The notes under the pieces are model-generated. The model did no database searches, was not told the DNA's origin, and worked only from the letters and a program-made list of their open reading frames with translations. A stretch of 64,000 nt of DNA, from NCBI RefSeq assembly GCF_005405885.1, contig NZ_BJFL01000003.1:310001-374000 (forward strand). Direction: 5' to 3'. Source of the DNA: Gandjariella thermophila (GTDB lineage Bacteria > Actinomycetota > Actinomycetes > Mycobacteriales > Pseudonocardiaceae). Made by a program: the position numbers and the translations under genes. The first letter of the stretch is position 1; each line of letters starts with the position of its first letter. This document shows, piece after piece, positions 1 to 8,800 of the stretch.

Positions 1-675
1 GGCCGGGTCCTGCTGGTAGGTGCGGCGGTCGCCCTTGAGCTGGGAGTCCACCGCCTCGCGGAACGGGCCGAAGAACGCCGAGGCGTACTTGGCCGAGTAG
101 GCCAGCAGCCCGGCGCCGGTGTGCCCGGCGGCGTCCAGCGCCTCGCGGATCGCGCCGATCTGGCCGTCCATCATCCCGCTCGGCCCGATCAGGTGGGCGC
201 CCGACTCGGCCTGGGCCACCGCCATGTCCCCGTAGCGGGCCAGGGTGGCGTCGTTGTCCACGGTGCCGTCCGGGGCGAGCACGCCGCAGTGGCCGTGGTC
301 GGTGAACTCGTCCAGGCAGCAGTCGGACATCAGCACGGTGGCGTCGCCCAGTTCCTCGCGCAGGTCGCGCAGGGCCACGTTGAGCACGCCGTCCGGGTCG
401 GTGGCGCCGCTGCCCACGGCGTCCCGGTGGGCGGGCACGCCGAACAGCATCAGCCCGCCGACGCCGGCGTCCACCGCCTCCACGGCGGCCTTGCGCAGCG
501 AGTCCCTGGTGTGCTGCACCACGCCGGGCATCGACGAGATCGGCGCCGGCTCGGTCGCGCCCTCCCGGACGAACATCGGCAGCACAAGCTGCCTCGGCGC
601 CACGGTGGTCTCGCTGACCAGCCGGCGCAGCGCCGGGGTGCGGCGTAGCCGGCGTGGCCGGTGGGTGGGGAACAC
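1..675 (-). CDS. hemB: Delta-aminolevulinic acid dehydratase (porphobilinogen synthase), 3' end beyond the window
   Basis: This enzyme joins two 5-aminolevulinate molecules into porphobilinogen in cytoplasmic tetrapyrrole synthesis. The 225 codons visible carry HemB hallmarks: the N-terminal stretch [25 protein letters not shown], the metal/active-site region [16 protein letters not shown], and [16 protein letters not shown]. The reading frame is open at position 1, so roughly the last third of the protein is missing only because the window ends. The GTG start at 675 follows a strong AGGGAGGG ribosome site. It is the last gene of the hem cluster and is separated from the cobA/hemD fusion by a strong hairpin, so it may be transcribed partly on its own. 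Confidence 0.96.
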   Translation of the reverse strand, partial: MFPTHRPRRLRRTPALRRLVSETTVAPRQLVLPMFVREGATEPAPISSMPGVVQHTRDSLRKAAVEAVDAGVGGLMLFGVPAHRDAVGSGATDPDGVLNVALRDLREELGDATVLMSDCCLDEFTDHGHCGVLAPDGTVDNDATLARYGDMAVAQAESGAHLIGPSGMMDGQIGAIREALDAAGHTGAGLLAYSAKYASAFFGPFREAVDSQLKGDRRTYQQDPA

Positions 676-728
676 GGTGCTCCCTCCCTTCGGGAAAGCC
701 TTCGCGAAAGCGTCAGCGTCGGGAAAGC

Positions 729-761
729 ACCCGTGCGCCCGCCACCGGCGGGCGCACGGGT
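729..761 (-). terminator. Perfect 15-bp hairpin between cobA/hemD and hemB
   Basis: Positions 729-743 pair perfectly with 747-761 across a 3-base loop, between the stop of the fusion gene at 796 and the hemB start at 675. On the minus strand it is followed only by short T groups (CTTTCC), not a full U-run. It may be a GC-rich terminator or attenuator, or an mRNA-stabilising hairpin in a continuous transcript. Confidence 0.6.
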
Positions 762-795
762 CTCATCGTTGTCAACGCGCGCCGCGGTCGGAACG

Positions 796-2328
796 TCACG
801 AGCGGCGGGCCCGCTTCGTCTTCCTTGGCGGCGGCAGGGCGCCCTCGGCGCGCAGCCGGGCGGCGTGCTCGGCAAGCGCGTCCACCAGCGCGGGCACCTG
901 CGCCAGGTCCGGCTGCACGTCCACCCGCAGGCCGAACTCGCGCGCGGTCTCCGCGGTCTTCGGGCCGATGCAGGCGACCAGCGTGCGGGCGTGCGGCTTG
1001 CCGGCGATGCCGACCAGGTTGCGCACCGTGGAGGACGAGGTGAAGCACACCGCGTCGAACCCGCCGGTCTTGATCATCTCGCGGGTCTCGGCGGGCGGCG
1101 GCGCGGCGCGCACCGTGCGGTACGCGGTCACGTCGTCGATCTCCCAGCCGCGCTCGCGCAGACCGGCGGCCAGCGTCTCGGTGGCGATGTCCGCGCGCGG
1201 CAGCAGCACCCGGTCCACCGGGTCGAGCACGTCGTCGTGCGGCGGGAAGTCGGCGAGCAGGCCCTCGCTGGACTGCTCGCCGGAGGGCACCAGCTCCGGG
1301 TTGATGCCGAAGGAGCGCACCTTCTCCGCGGTGGACTCGCCCACGCAGGCGATCTTCACGCCGGAGAAGGCCCTGGCGTCCAGGCCGAACTCCTTGAACT
1401 TCTCCCATACCGCGCGGACCGCGTTGGTGGAGGTGAACACCACCCACTGGTAGCGGCCGTCGACCAGGCCCTTGACCGCCCGCTCCATCTGCGCCGGGCT
1501 GCGCGGCGGCTCGACGGAGATGGTCGGCACCTCGACCGGGATGGCCCCGTGCGCGCGCAGCCGCTCGCTCATCGCGCCGGCCTGCTCCTTGGTGCGCGGC
1601 ACCAGCACCTTCCACCCGTACAGCGCGCGGGACTCCCACCACGACAGCTTCTGCCGCCCGGCGACCGTGGCGCCGACGGTGACCACCAGCGGACCGGACA
1701 GCTCGCCGGCGTCCGCGGCCAGCGACGCCAGCTTGGTGTCGATGGTGCGCTGGTTGGCGCCGGTGCCCTCGACCGTGACCGCGACCGGGGTCTGCGCCGC
1801 GACCCCGTGCTCGACCAGCGCGGACGCCGCCTCGGCGAGGTGGCTGCCGGTGGCGTGTAGCACCAGGGTGCCGGACGCCGCGGCCAGGCCGGCCCAGTCC
1901 ACTCCAGCCCGCACGTCGGCCTCGGTGTGCACCGCGCCGAGCGCCACGCCCGCGTAGGCGGGCACGGCGGTGCCGGCGGGCACCCCCGGCACCACGTCGA
2001 AGGCCACCGCGAGGGTGGACACCGCCTCGGCCTCGCGGACCACCGCGTCCTGGGTCAGCGGGTCGCCGGCGACCAGCCGGACCACCTCGCGCCCGGACTT
2101 GGCCTCACCGGCCAGGTCCCTGGCCACGTCGGCGGGGTCGCCGACCGCGGGACGAACCTCGACACCCTCCGGGACGAGCGCGACCACGTCGGCCGGCACG
2201 TCCGGGTCGGTCACCACCAGCTCGGCCCTGGTGAGCAACTCGCGGGCCCGGACGGTGAGCAGCCCGGCGTCGCCGGGGCCGGAGCCCACGAAGGCGACGC
2301 GTCCTGGCGTCTTCGCTGCACGGGTCAT
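796..2328 (-). CDS. hemD: CobA-HemD fusion: uroporphyrinogen-III methyltransferase-like domain plus uroporphyrinogen-III synthase
   Basis: About 510 residues in two domains. The N-terminal half (about 5-235) is a SUMT/CobA-type SAM methyltransferase fold, with VAFVGSGPGDAGLLTVRA and PGVPAGTAVPAYAGVALG. The C-terminal half (about 245-490) is HemD, which closes hydroxymethylbilane into uroporphyrinogen III (FTSTNAVRAV, VGESTAEKVRSFG, FTSSSTVRNL). The SUMT motif normally reading GDPFxFGRG is here AGDPLTQDAVVREAE, so methyltransferase activity is less certain than synthase activity. The ATG at 2328 is preferred because GGGGAG lies just upstream; an ATG at 2343 would add five residues. It begins right after hemC. 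The lysine/arginine-rich tail KTKRARRS looks disordered. Confidence 0.93.
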   Translation of the reverse strand: MTRAAKTPGRVAFVGSGPGDAGLLTVRARELLTRAELVVTDPDVPADVVALVPEGVEVRPAVGDPADVARDLAGEAKSGREVVRLVAGDPLTQDAVVREAEAVSTLAVAFDVVPGVPAGTAVPAYAGVALGAVHTEADVRAGVDWAGLAAASGTLVLHATGSHLAEAASALVEHGVAAQTPVAVTVEGTGANQRTIDTKLASLAADAGELSGPLVVTVGATVAGRQKLSWWESRALYGWKVLVPRTKEQAGAMSERLRAHGAIPVEVPTISVEPPRSPAQMERAVKGLVDGRYQWVVFTSTNAVRAVWEKFKEFGLDARAFSGVKIACVGESTAEKVRSFGINPELVPSGEQSSEGLLADFPPHDDVLDPVDRVLLPRADIATETLAAGLRERGWEIDDVTAYRTVRAAPPPAETREMIKTGGFDAVCFTSSSTVRNLVGIAGKPHARTLVACIGPKTAETAREFGLRVDVQPDLAQVPALVDALAEHAARLRAEGALPPPRKTKRARRS

Positions 2329-2347
2329 CAGGGCACTCCCCATCCAT

Positions 2348-3316
2348 CTAGGCCCCGGGGCCGGGCACCGCCGCGGCCCCGAGGTCGAGCAGTTCGGCCG
2401 CCACCTGCCGGCCGAGCCGCTCCGCTGCGGTCAAGTCACCGGTGGCCGACGCGCGGAGAAGCGCCACGTCGCCCCCGGCCGCGTCGCGCGTTTCGGTCGC
2501 GTAGGTCGCGGCGACCCCTCGCAACGACAGCCGGATGACCACGCCGGAGCCGTCGTCCGCGAGGTCTTCCACCACATCGGCCAGCGCGCCGACGGGTGCG
2601 CTGCAACCCGCCTCGAGCGCCGCCAGCAGGGCGCGCTCGGCGGCAACCGCCGCTCGGCTGGCCTGATCATCCAAAGTGGACCGGAGCAGATGTTCGGTGT
2701 CAACATCGTCGATCCGGCACTCCACGGCGAGCGCGCCCTGCGCGGGCGCGGGAAGCATCTGGAGCGGGTCGAGCACCTCGGTGGCATCGGCGAGCCGGCC
2801 GGTGCGGGCCAGGCCGGCGCGGGCCAGCACCACGGCGTCCAGCTCGCCCTCGGCGACCCTGCGGATCCGGGTGTCGATGTTGCCGCGTACGCCGACCACC
2901 GAAAGGCCGAGGCCGAGGGCGTCGAGCTGGGCCTTGCGCCGGGGCGAGCCGGTGCCCACCCGGGAGCCGGCGGGCAGCTCGCCCAGGGTGAGCCCGTCCC
3001 GGGCGACCAGCACGTCCCTCGGGTCCTCCCGGGGCGGCACCGCGGCGATGACCAGTCGCCGGTCCGGCGCGGTGGGCAGGTCCTTATAGGAGTGCACCGC
3101 GACGTCCACCCGGCCGTCGGCCAGCGCGTCGCGCAGCGCCGAGGTGAACACGCCGACGCCGATCTCGGTGATCGGCTTGGTGGAGCGGTCGCCGGGAGTG
3201 GAGACCGTGACGATCTCCACGTCGACACCGGCGCGCTCCAGCGCGTCGGCCACGGTGCCGGTCTGCGCGAGCGCGAGTGCGCTTCCCCGGGTGCCGATCC
3301 GCAGGGTGCGGTTCAC
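2348..3316 (-). CDS. hemC: Porphobilinogen deaminase (hydroxymethylbilane synthase)
   Basis: 322 residues, the normal length. It polymerises four porphobilinogens into hydroxymethylbilane in the cytoplasm. Family signatures include the start [16 protein letters not shown], the arginine-rich substrate-binding GSPRRKAQL and [10 protein letters not shown], the aspartate loop VHSYKDLPT, and the cofactor-binding cysteine in [13 protein letters not shown], which holds the dipyrromethane. Its start overlaps the hemA stop by 4 bases and the fusion gene follows after a very short gap, so hemA-hemC-hemD is one translationally coupled operon. ATG start. Confidence 0.97.
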   Translation of the reverse strand: MNRTLRIGTRGSALALAQTGTVADALERAGVDVEIVTVSTPGDRSTKPITEIGVGVFTSALRDALADGRVDVAVHSYKDLPTAPDRRLVIAAVPPREDPRDVLVARDGLTLGELPAGSRVGTGSPRRKAQLDALGLGLSVVGVRGNIDTRIRRVAEGELDAVVLARAGLARTGRLADATEVLDPLQMLPAPAQGALAVECRIDDVDTEHLLRSTLDDQASRAAVAAERALLAALEAGCSAPVGALADVVEDLADDGSGVVIRLSLRGVAATYATETRDAAGGDVALLRASATGDLTAAERLGRQVAAELLDLGAAAVPGPGA

Positions 3317-4686
3317 CGGTCGTCATCCTCCACGGGTGTCTCGTCGTCCCGCACGGTGCGGGGCGTGCTCACCGCCGCGGGCGCCTGCGGGTCGAGGCCG
3401 AACAGCTCGCGCAGCGCGTCCGCGTAGCTGGCCCCGCCCGGCGCCGAGGCAAGCTCCTTGACCCGCACGGTCGGGGTGTGCAGCAGCTTGTCCACCACCC
3501 GGCGCACCGTCCTGGCCAGCTCCTCGCGGACCTTGGGGTCCACCTCGGGCAGCCGGGACGAAAGGCGCAGCAGTTCGGCGTCGACCACCTCGGCGGCCCG
3601 CTTGCGCAGCGCGGTCACCGTCGGCGTGACCTCGGCCGAGCGCTGGCCGGCGAGGAAGGCGCGGACCTCCTCGGCGACGATCGCGGTGGCCCGCTCGATC
3701 GCCGGCCGGGTGGCCAGCTCAGCGCCGCCGCCGTCCGGCTCGCCGCGCAGCCGCTGCTGCAGGGTACGCAGGTCGATCAGGGTGACACCGGGCAGTTCGG
3801 CGACGCTCTCGTCGACGTCCCGGGGCAGCCCGAGGTCGCAGACCGCCAGCGGGCGGTCCGCGGCTCGGCCGGCGAGGGCCCGCTCCACCACGTCCGCGCC
3901 GACCACGGTTTCGGCCGCGCCGGTGCAGCAGAACAGCAGGTCGGCGGCGCCGATGTGGCCGGAGAGGTCGGCCAGGTCCACCGCGCTGGCCGGCACGCCC
4001 TCGGCGCGCAGTGACTCGGCCAGCCGCTCGCCGTTGGCCGCGGTCCGGTTGGCGATCAACACCTCGCCGATACCGGCGCGGCGCAGGTGCGCCACGGCCA
4101 GGCCGCCCATCGAACCGGCGCCGACGATCAGCGCCCGCCGGCCGGTCAGGCCGCCGAGCACGCCGTCGGCGTCGGCGAGCGCCTCGGCGACCACCGATGT
4201 CCCCGCGTGGTCGATGTCGGTCTCGCTGTGCACCCGCTTGCCCACCCGGAGCGCGTGCCGGGCCAGGTCGTGCATGGCGCGGCCGACCGTGCCGGCGGCG
4301 TCGGCGTCGGTGTAGGCGGCGCGAAGCTGGCCGAGGATCTGCGGCTCGCCGACCACCATCGAGTCCAGCCCGGCGGCCACCGAGAACAGGTGCTCCACCG
4401 CGGCCGCCGCGTAGTGCACGGAGAAATACTCGGCGAGATCCATCACATCCGCGCCGGCATGCCGGGCCAGCACGTCGGAGACGTCACCGAGACCGCCGTG
4501 GAACGCCTCGACGACGGCGTAGACCTCGACGCGGTTGCAGGTGGACAGCAGCATCGCCTCGGAGATGTTGTCGCAGGCGAGCAACTCGTCCAGAACCTTG
4601 GGAAGATCCGCTCCGGACACCGCGACCCGCTCCAGCACGCGTACCGGTGCCGTGCGGTGGGAGATGCCGACGACCAGCAGGTTCAC
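3313..4686 (-). CDS. hemA: Glutamyl-tRNA reductase
   Basis: 457 residues. It reduces glutamyl-tRNA(Glu) to glutamate-1-semialdehyde with NADPH, the first committed step of C5-pathway haem synthesis. Visible marks are the start [15 protein letters not shown], the catalytic cysteine in [13 protein letters not shown], the NADPH fold [14 protein letters not shown], and the C-terminal dimerisation helices. The GTG start lies 100 bases after the rex stop. Its TGA overlaps the hemC start. Placing hemA directly after the redox sensor rex is common in actinomycetes and suggests that haem supply responds to NADH/NAD+. The C terminus has an acidic tail ([13 protein letters not shown]) of unknown role. 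Confidence 0.97.
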   Translation of the reverse strand: MNLLVVGISHRTAPVRVLERVAVSGADLPKVLDELLACDNISEAMLLSTCNRVEVYAVVEAFHGGLGDVSDVLARHAGADVMDLAEYFSVHYAAAAVEHLFSVAAGLDSMVVGEPQILGQLRAAYTDADAAGTVGRAMHDLARHALRVGKRVHSETDIDHAGTSVVAEALADADGVLGGLTGRRALIVGAGSMGGLAVAHLRRAGIGEVLIANRTAANGERLAESLRAEGVPASAVDLADLSGHIGAADLLFCCTGAAETVVGADVVERALAGRAADRPLAVCDLGLPRDVDESVAELPGVTLIDLRTLQQRLRGEPDGGGAELATRPAIERATAIVAEEVRAFLAGQRSAEVTPTVTALRKRAAEVVDAELLRLSSRLPEVDPKVREELARTVRRVVDKLLHTPTVRVKELASAPGGASYADALRELFGLDPQAPAAVSTPRTVRDDETPVEDDDR

Positions 4687-4786
4687 GCGGCCGCCCCCCT
4701 GTCCGCGAGCGGTTCCACGCTGTGGTCTCCTTGCCAGCCGCGGCCGGACCGACGCATTGGCTCCAGGGACCGCACGCCCCGCTGGC

Positions 4787-5602
4787 TCACGGGCGCATCA
4801 CCATCCCGTCCACTTCCGACATGCCGGTCCCGTTCACCGCGCCGTCCGGCCCGGCCGCTGTCGACTCCGTCGACCCCTCGTCGGCCCGGCGGGCAACGTG
4901 GAAGGACAGGATCTGCATCTCCACTGCCAGGTCCACCTTGCGCACCTCGACGTGGTCCGGAACCTGGAGCACGACGGGTGCGAAGTTCAGGATGCATTGC
5001 ACGCCGGCCGAGACCAAACGGTCGCAGACCTCCTGCGCGGCCGACGGCGGCGTGGCGATCACGCCGATGGTGATGTCCCGATCGGCGACGACCTGCGGGA
5101 TGTCGTCGATGTGGTCCACCGGGATGCCGCCGACCGGTACCCCGATCAGGTCAGGGTCCACGTCGAACAGCGCCGTCACCGGAAAGCCGCGGCCGGGGAA
5201 ACCGTTGTAGTTCGCCAGCGCATGTCCCAGGTTACCGATTCCGACCACCGCGACGCTGTGGTTGCGGGTGAGCCCGAGGATCCGCTCCACCTGGCCGATC
5301 AGCACGCCGACGTCGTAGCCCACGCCGCGGGTGCCGTAGGACCCGATGTAGGACAGGTCCTTGCGCAGCTTGGCGGAGTTCACCCCGGCCGCGATGGACA
5401 GTTCCTCGCTGGACACCGTGCCGACACCCTGCTCGGACAGCTCGGTCAGGGCCCGCAGGTAGATCGCCAGGCGGGCGACGGCGGCCTCCGGGATCGCCCT
5501 CGCCCGCTCGCGCACGGCGGGCTCATCGGCCGGGTGCGGCACGGCGGGGGGCTCGGCCGGGGTGGTCACGACCTCGTCACCCTGGCCTGGCTCTGCCACC
5601 AC
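4787..5602 (-). CDS. rex: Redox-sensing transcriptional repressor Rex
   Basis: 271 residues. Rex represses respiratory and haem-related promoters when NADH is low and leaves DNA when NADH binds. The N-terminal winged helix (about 35-110) includes [18 protein letters not shown] and [19 protein letters not shown]; the Rossmann domain carries [16 protein letters not shown] and ends in the domain-swap helix [13 protein letters not shown]. The GTG at 5602 was chosen because GAGGAG precedes it and upstream in-frame sequence does not look coding. A 20-residue N-terminal extension and a long C-terminal tail make it longer than Bacillus Rex. A Rex-type operator lies about 110 bases upstream, implying autoregulation. 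Confidence 0.96.
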   Translation of the reverse strand: MVAEPGQGDEVVTTPAEPPAVPHPADEPAVRERARAIPEAAVARLAIYLRALTELSEQGVGTVSSEELSIAAGVNSAKLRKDLSYIGSYGTRGVGYDVGVLIGQVERILGLTRNHSVAVVGIGNLGHALANYNGFPGRGFPVTALFDVDPDLIGVPVGGIPVDHIDDIPQVVADRDITIGVIATPPSAAQEVCDRLVSAGVQCILNFAPVVLQVPDHVEVRKVDLAVEMQILSFHVARRADEGSTESTAAGPDGAVNGTGMSEVDGMVMRP

Positions 5603-5699
5603 GCTTGTTCTCCTCGTCGACACCGACTCGCATCGAATCCGCCCGCGCGCGGCGGAGTCGGATAGGCTCCACGAGTGCCCCGGGCGGTGTGATGGGAAC

Positions 5700-5728
5700 A
5701 CGGTAGCCGCTTGTGAACGCAGGCACAA
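5700..5728 (-). promoter_or_regulatory. rex promoter with Rex operator (ROP)
   Basis: Positions 5711-5728 read TTGTGAACGCAGGCACAA. The inner 16 bases match the Streptomyces Rex operator TGTGAACGCGTTCACA at 13 positions (consensus recalled). On the minus strand TTGTGC (5728-5723) and TACCGT (5705-5700), 17 bases apart, form a plausible -35/-10 pair, so bound Rex would cover the -35 and spacer. The predicted transcript starts about 90 bases before the rex GTG. Confidence 0.8.
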
Positions 5729-5802
5729 AGTCGCACGACGGCCGCGTAACGAGCGGCACAGTCCCGGGTGTACCTGGCGAAACTGATCAGCCTCGGTGCG
5801 CG

Positions 5803-6045
5803 TCACTCGGCGAGGGCCCGGCGCAGCCGGCCCTCCTCGACCGACCAGTAGCCGTGCTCGACGCCGTCGACCAAGATCACCGGGACCCGGTCGCCGTACT
5901 CGGCGCGCAGTTCAGGGTCGGCGTCCACGTCCTCGGTGGACCACGGCACGCCCAACTCCCCGCAGATCCGCCGCAGGTCGGCCGCGGCCTGCTCGCAGGA
6001 GTGGCACTCCGCCCGGGTGATCAGCGTGACGTGGTGTGACGACAC
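5803..6045 (-). CDS. Glutaredoxin-like small thiol protein
   Basis: 80 residues with a thioredoxin-fold start, VTLITRAECHSCEQAAADL, holding a CxxC redox motif (CHSC, residues 14-17), and VPVILVDGVEHGYW with the cis-proline typical of the family. It is probably a short DUF836/glutaredoxin-family thiol-disulphide protein whose partner may be mycothiol; that partner is inferred. GTG start with a strong GAGGAGGGAG site. It sits between the acyl-CoA ligase and rex, and matches the place of Rv0508 upstream of hemA in M. tuberculosis (recalled synteny). Confidence 0.85.
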   Translation of the reverse strand: MSSHHVTLITRAECHSCEQAAADLRRICGELGVPWSTEDVDADPELRAEYGDRVPVILVDGVEHGYWSVEEGRLRRALAE

Positions 6046-6084
6046 CGCGCTCCCTCCTCAGTCGGCCAACCCACCATCCTGCCG

Positions 6085-7608
6085 CTACGCGGTGCGCAGC
6101 CGGCGGCGGGCCAGCTTGCCGGTGGGGGTGTGCGGCAGCGCCGAGGCGAACTCCACCGCGGTGGGCACCTTGAACTTGGCCAGCCGCTCGGCGCAGTGCG
6201 CGACCACCGCCTCCTCGGTCAGCGAGGCGCCGTCCCGCAGCACGATCACCGCCTTGACCGACTCCCCGGTGCGCTCGTCCGGCACGGCGACCGCGGCGGC
6301 CTCGGCCACCTCGGGCAGTTCGCACAGCACCTGCTCCACCTCGCGCGGGTAGACGTTGAACCCGCTGACGATGATCAGGTCGTTGAGCCGGTCGACGAGG
6401 TGCAGGTCGCCGTCGGCGTCGAGGTAGCCAACGTCGCCGGTGCTGAACCAGCCGTCCGCGTCCGGACCGCCGTGACCGTCCGGCCAGTACCCGCTGAACA
6501 GGTTCCGGCCGCGCACCGAGACCAGCCCGGTACCGCCCGGTTCCTCGCCGAGTTCGTCCTCGTCGACCAGTTCCGCCAGGTCCTCCAGCGGCTCGCCGGC
6601 GGCGTCCACCAGGCGCAGCTCCACGCCCGGCACGGGCCGGCCCACCGAACCCGGCTTGGGTTGGCCGCCGGCCAGCGTGGTGGTCAGCACCGGACCGGTC
6701 TCGGACAGCCCGTAACCCTCGTACACGCCCAGGCCGGTGACCTCGCGGATGCCGTCCAGCACCTCCGGCGGCAACGGCGCCGCCCCGGAGGTGAACAGCC
6801 GCACCGTGGCCAGCCCGGCGTGCAGCCGCTCGGTCGGCAGTTGCAGCAGTGCCCGGTACATGGTCGGCACGCCGATCACGGTGGTGACCAGGTGCCGCTC
6901 GATCGCGGCGAGCGCGGCGGCCGGCTCGAACCGGTCCAGCAGCACCGCGCACGCCCCGGCGTGGCAGACCTGCAGCAGCCCTGGGCCGAGGCCGTAGGCG
7001 TGGAACAGCGGCAGCGCGAGCAGCACCCGGTCGGCCGCGGTCACCGGGGCGGGACGCAGCGCGGCGCACTGCTCCAGGTTGGCCAGCAGCGCCCGGTGGG
7101 ACAGCATCACGCCGCGCGGCACGCCGGACGCCCCGGACGTGTAGACCAGCACGGCGAGGTCCTCACCGCCGGTCCCGGCGGCGACCTCGGGTTGCTCGCC
7201 GACATCCAGTGCGGGCGGGTCGAGCACCGTCACCCCGGCCGCGCCGGTGGCCGGGTCGGTCTCGCCGACCAGCAGCCGGGCGCCGCTCTCCGTGAGGATC
7301 CGCCCGGTCTCCCGCGCGGTCATGCCCGGGCCGATCGGCATGGCCACGCAGCCGGCGCGCAGCGCGCCGAGCGCGGCCACGCAGAACTCGGGCCGGTTGG
7401 GCAGCCGGACGGCCACCCGGTCGCCCGGTTGGGCGCCGCGCACGGCCAGCCGGCGGGCCTCGGCATCGACCGCCCGGTCCACCTCGCTCCAGGAGTAACC
7501 GCGCCCGCTGGTCGCCTCGATCAGCGCCGGCTGATCGGGCGAGCGCCGGGCGGCCGACCGGACCAGGTCGGCGACGTTGCGGGCGGCGGCGCTGCCGGCA
7601 TCGGTCAT
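6085..7608 (-). CDS. AMP-forming acyl-CoA synthetase (FadD-like)
   Basis: 507 residues of the adenylate-forming family, which activates a carboxylic acid with ATP and loads it on CoA. Motifs are the phosphate loop VLVYTSGASGVPRG, YEGYGLSETGP, DGWFSTGDVGYLDADG, the hinge RLNDLIIVSGFNVYPREVE, and the catalytic lysine in HTPTGKLARRRL. ATG at 7608 has AGGAGG seven bases upstream; the longer frame to 7680 is rejected. A short gap to the glutaredoxin-like gene suggests co-transcription. Substrate chain length cannot be read from sequence. The acidic insertion EDLAELVDEDELGEEPGG (about 340-357) is unusual. Confidence 0.9.
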   Translation of the reverse strand: MTDAGSAAARNVADLVRSAARRSPDQPALIEATSGRGYSWSEVDRAVDAEARRLAVRGAQPGDRVAVRLPNRPEFCVAALGALRAGCVAMPIGPGMTARETGRILTESGARLLVGETDPATGAAGVTVLDPPALDVGEQPEVAAGTGGEDLAVLVYTSGASGVPRGVMLSHRALLANLEQCAALRPAPVTAADRVLLALPLFHAYGLGPGLLQVCHAGACAVLLDRFEPAAALAAIERHLVTTVIGVPTMYRALLQLPTERLHAGLATVRLFTSGAAPLPPEVLDGIREVTGLGVYEGYGLSETGPVLTTTLAGGQPKPGSVGRPVPGVELRLVDAAGEPLEDLAELVDEDELGEEPGGTGLVSVRGRNLFSGYWPDGHGGPDADGWFSTGDVGYLDADGDLHLVDRLNDLIIVSGFNVYPREVEQVLCELPEVAEAAAVAVPDERTGESVKAVIVLRDGASLTEEAVVAHCAERLAKFKVPTAVEFASALPHTPTGKLARRRLRTA

Positions 7609-7939
7609 CCGGAAACCTCCTGGTCGACGGGGGCGGCCCGGCACAGCAATGCAGGTTGCGGCTCGCCGCGAGTGTGGCACGCGGCACCCTCGAGGCGCAC
7701 CGAATCCGTGCTCTTCGCCCCGTCAAACCACGGGCAGCTACCTACTACGTAGTAACAACCCGTATGCTGCACCACGCCCCCGGCTGGAGGCGCGACCGCC
7801 AGGCGCGAAGGACGAGGGAGTGGCGCATGCCCCGACCAGTGGGTTCGTCCTGGTCACCAGGCTGCGTACGGTACGGGTACCGCGGGGCCCTGCTGGGCGC
7901 CCGGTGGACGCGCACGGATCGGGGAGGTGTCGCAGCCTG
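7609..7939. promoter_or_regulatory. Divergent intergenic region between the fadD-like gene and the BldN-like sigma gene
   Basis: 331 bases with no convincing gene. It holds a perfect 12-bp palindrome TACTACGTAGTA at 7743-7754 and a second inverted repeat CGGTAC-GG-GTACCG at 7869-7882, both upstream of the sigma factor. Either could be an operator. Neither fits the odd-length BldD box I remember. A GGGGAGG element at 7921-7927 serves as ribosome site for the sigma gene. Confidence 0.5.
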
Positions 7940-8578
7940 ATGACCACCCCGGCACACCCGAACGCAGCCGAGCACGCCCACCGTTCGAACGACGACCGGG
8001 TCACCCCGCCGGTCGAGGTGACCGATCCGGCCCACGACGAGGCGTGGCGGCTGGTCACCGCCGCGCAGGACGGCGACACCGACGCGTTCGGGCTGCTCTA
8101 CGACCGGTACGTGGACTCGGTCTACCGGTACGTGCTGTTCCGCGTCGGCGACCGCAACCTCGCCGAGGACGTCACCAGCGAGACCTTCCTCCGCGCGCTG
8201 CGCCGCATCACCTCGGTCAGCTACCAGGGCCGGGACGTGGGCGCGTGGTTCATCACCATCGCCCGCAACATCGTGCTCGACCACGTGAAGTCCTCCCGCT
8301 ACCGGCTGGAGGTCACCACCTCCGAACTGGACGACAACAGCGAGGTGACCGCGGGCCCGGAGCAGGAGGTGCTGAATGAGGCGACGTACTCGGAGTTGCT
8401 GCGCTGCGTCACCATGCTCAACAATGACCAGCGAGAATGCATCGTGCTGCGTTTCCTGCAGGGACTCTCCGTGGCCGAGACGGCGAGCCTGATGGGGCGC
8501 AACGAGGGAGCGATCAAGGCGTTGCAGCATCGGGCGGTTCGCCGGCTGGCCCAGCTGCTACCGGCGGAGCTGCGCTGA
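7940..8578 (+). CDS. ECF RNA polymerase sigma factor, BldN-like
   Basis: 212 residues. Region 2 (about 45-115) has FGLLYDRYVDSVYRYVLFRVGDRNLAEDVTSETFLRALRR in several pieces; region 4 (about 150-205) has LLRCVTMLNNDQRECIVLRF and LSVAETASLMGRNEGAIKAL. It would direct RNA polymerase to a small regulon. An N-terminal leader of about 35 residues before region 2 recalls the BldN pro-sequence. Its place next to rex-hemA matches bldN near rex in Streptomyces coelicolor (recalled). The next gene is an RsbN-like membrane protein behind a BldN-type promoter. ATG at 7940 with GGGGAGG upstream. The orthology is inferred; the ECF identity is clear. Confidence 0.85.
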   Translation: MTTPAHPNAAEHAHRSNDDRVTPPVEVTDPAHDEAWRLVTAAQDGDTDAFGLLYDRYVDSVYRYVLFRVGDRNLAEDVTSETFLRALRRITSVSYQGRDVGAWFITIARNIVLDHVKSSRYRLEVTTSELDDNSEVTAGPEQEVLNEATYSELLRCVTMLNNDQRECIVLRFLQGLSVAETASLMGRNEGAIKALQHRAVRRLAQLLPAELR

Positions 8579-8592
8579 CGACCGCTCCACCG

Positions 8593-8626
8593 GGCTACGG
8601 GCCGACATCGTGGTCGGTCCGTAGCC
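8593..8626 (+). terminator. Hairpin after the sigma gene
   Basis: Positions 8593-8606 pair with 8613-8626 (14 pairs, one of them G-U) across a 6-base loop, 15 bases after the sigma stop codon. There is no T-run. It would separate the sigma transcript from the independently promoted anti-sigma gene. Confidence 0.55.
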
Positions 8627-8750
8627 AGACGCGCCCATCACGGCGCGCCACGGGGGTCGGCGCCTGAGGCGGCGCCGGGAGGCGGCGTGGCGAGCGCTGA
8701 CAACCGGCAGTGACGCTCGTGACAACACACTGCCGGGTGACGGTGCTGTG

Positions 8751-8778
8751 CGTAACCAGGTACGAAACGGCTCGTTGC
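8751..8778 (+). promoter_or_regulatory. Predicted BldN-type promoter of the anti-sigma candidate
   Basis: CGTAAC (8751-8756), 16 bases, then CGTTGC (8773-8778). The Streptomyces BldN consensus as I remember it is CGTAAC-N16-CGTTGA, so this differs at one base with exact spacing. Transcription would begin near 8785, just before the GTG at 8801. It implies that the sigma factor drives its own anti-sigma gene. Confidence 0.7.
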
Positions 8779-8800
8779 TCGGTGCAGGATCGATGAGGCG

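Noticed and set aside
245-1860. Long plus-strand open frames opposite hemB and the CobA-HemD fusion
   Set aside because: They are antisense shadows of GC-rich genes: no ribosome sites, Arg/Ala/His-rich translation, no motifs.
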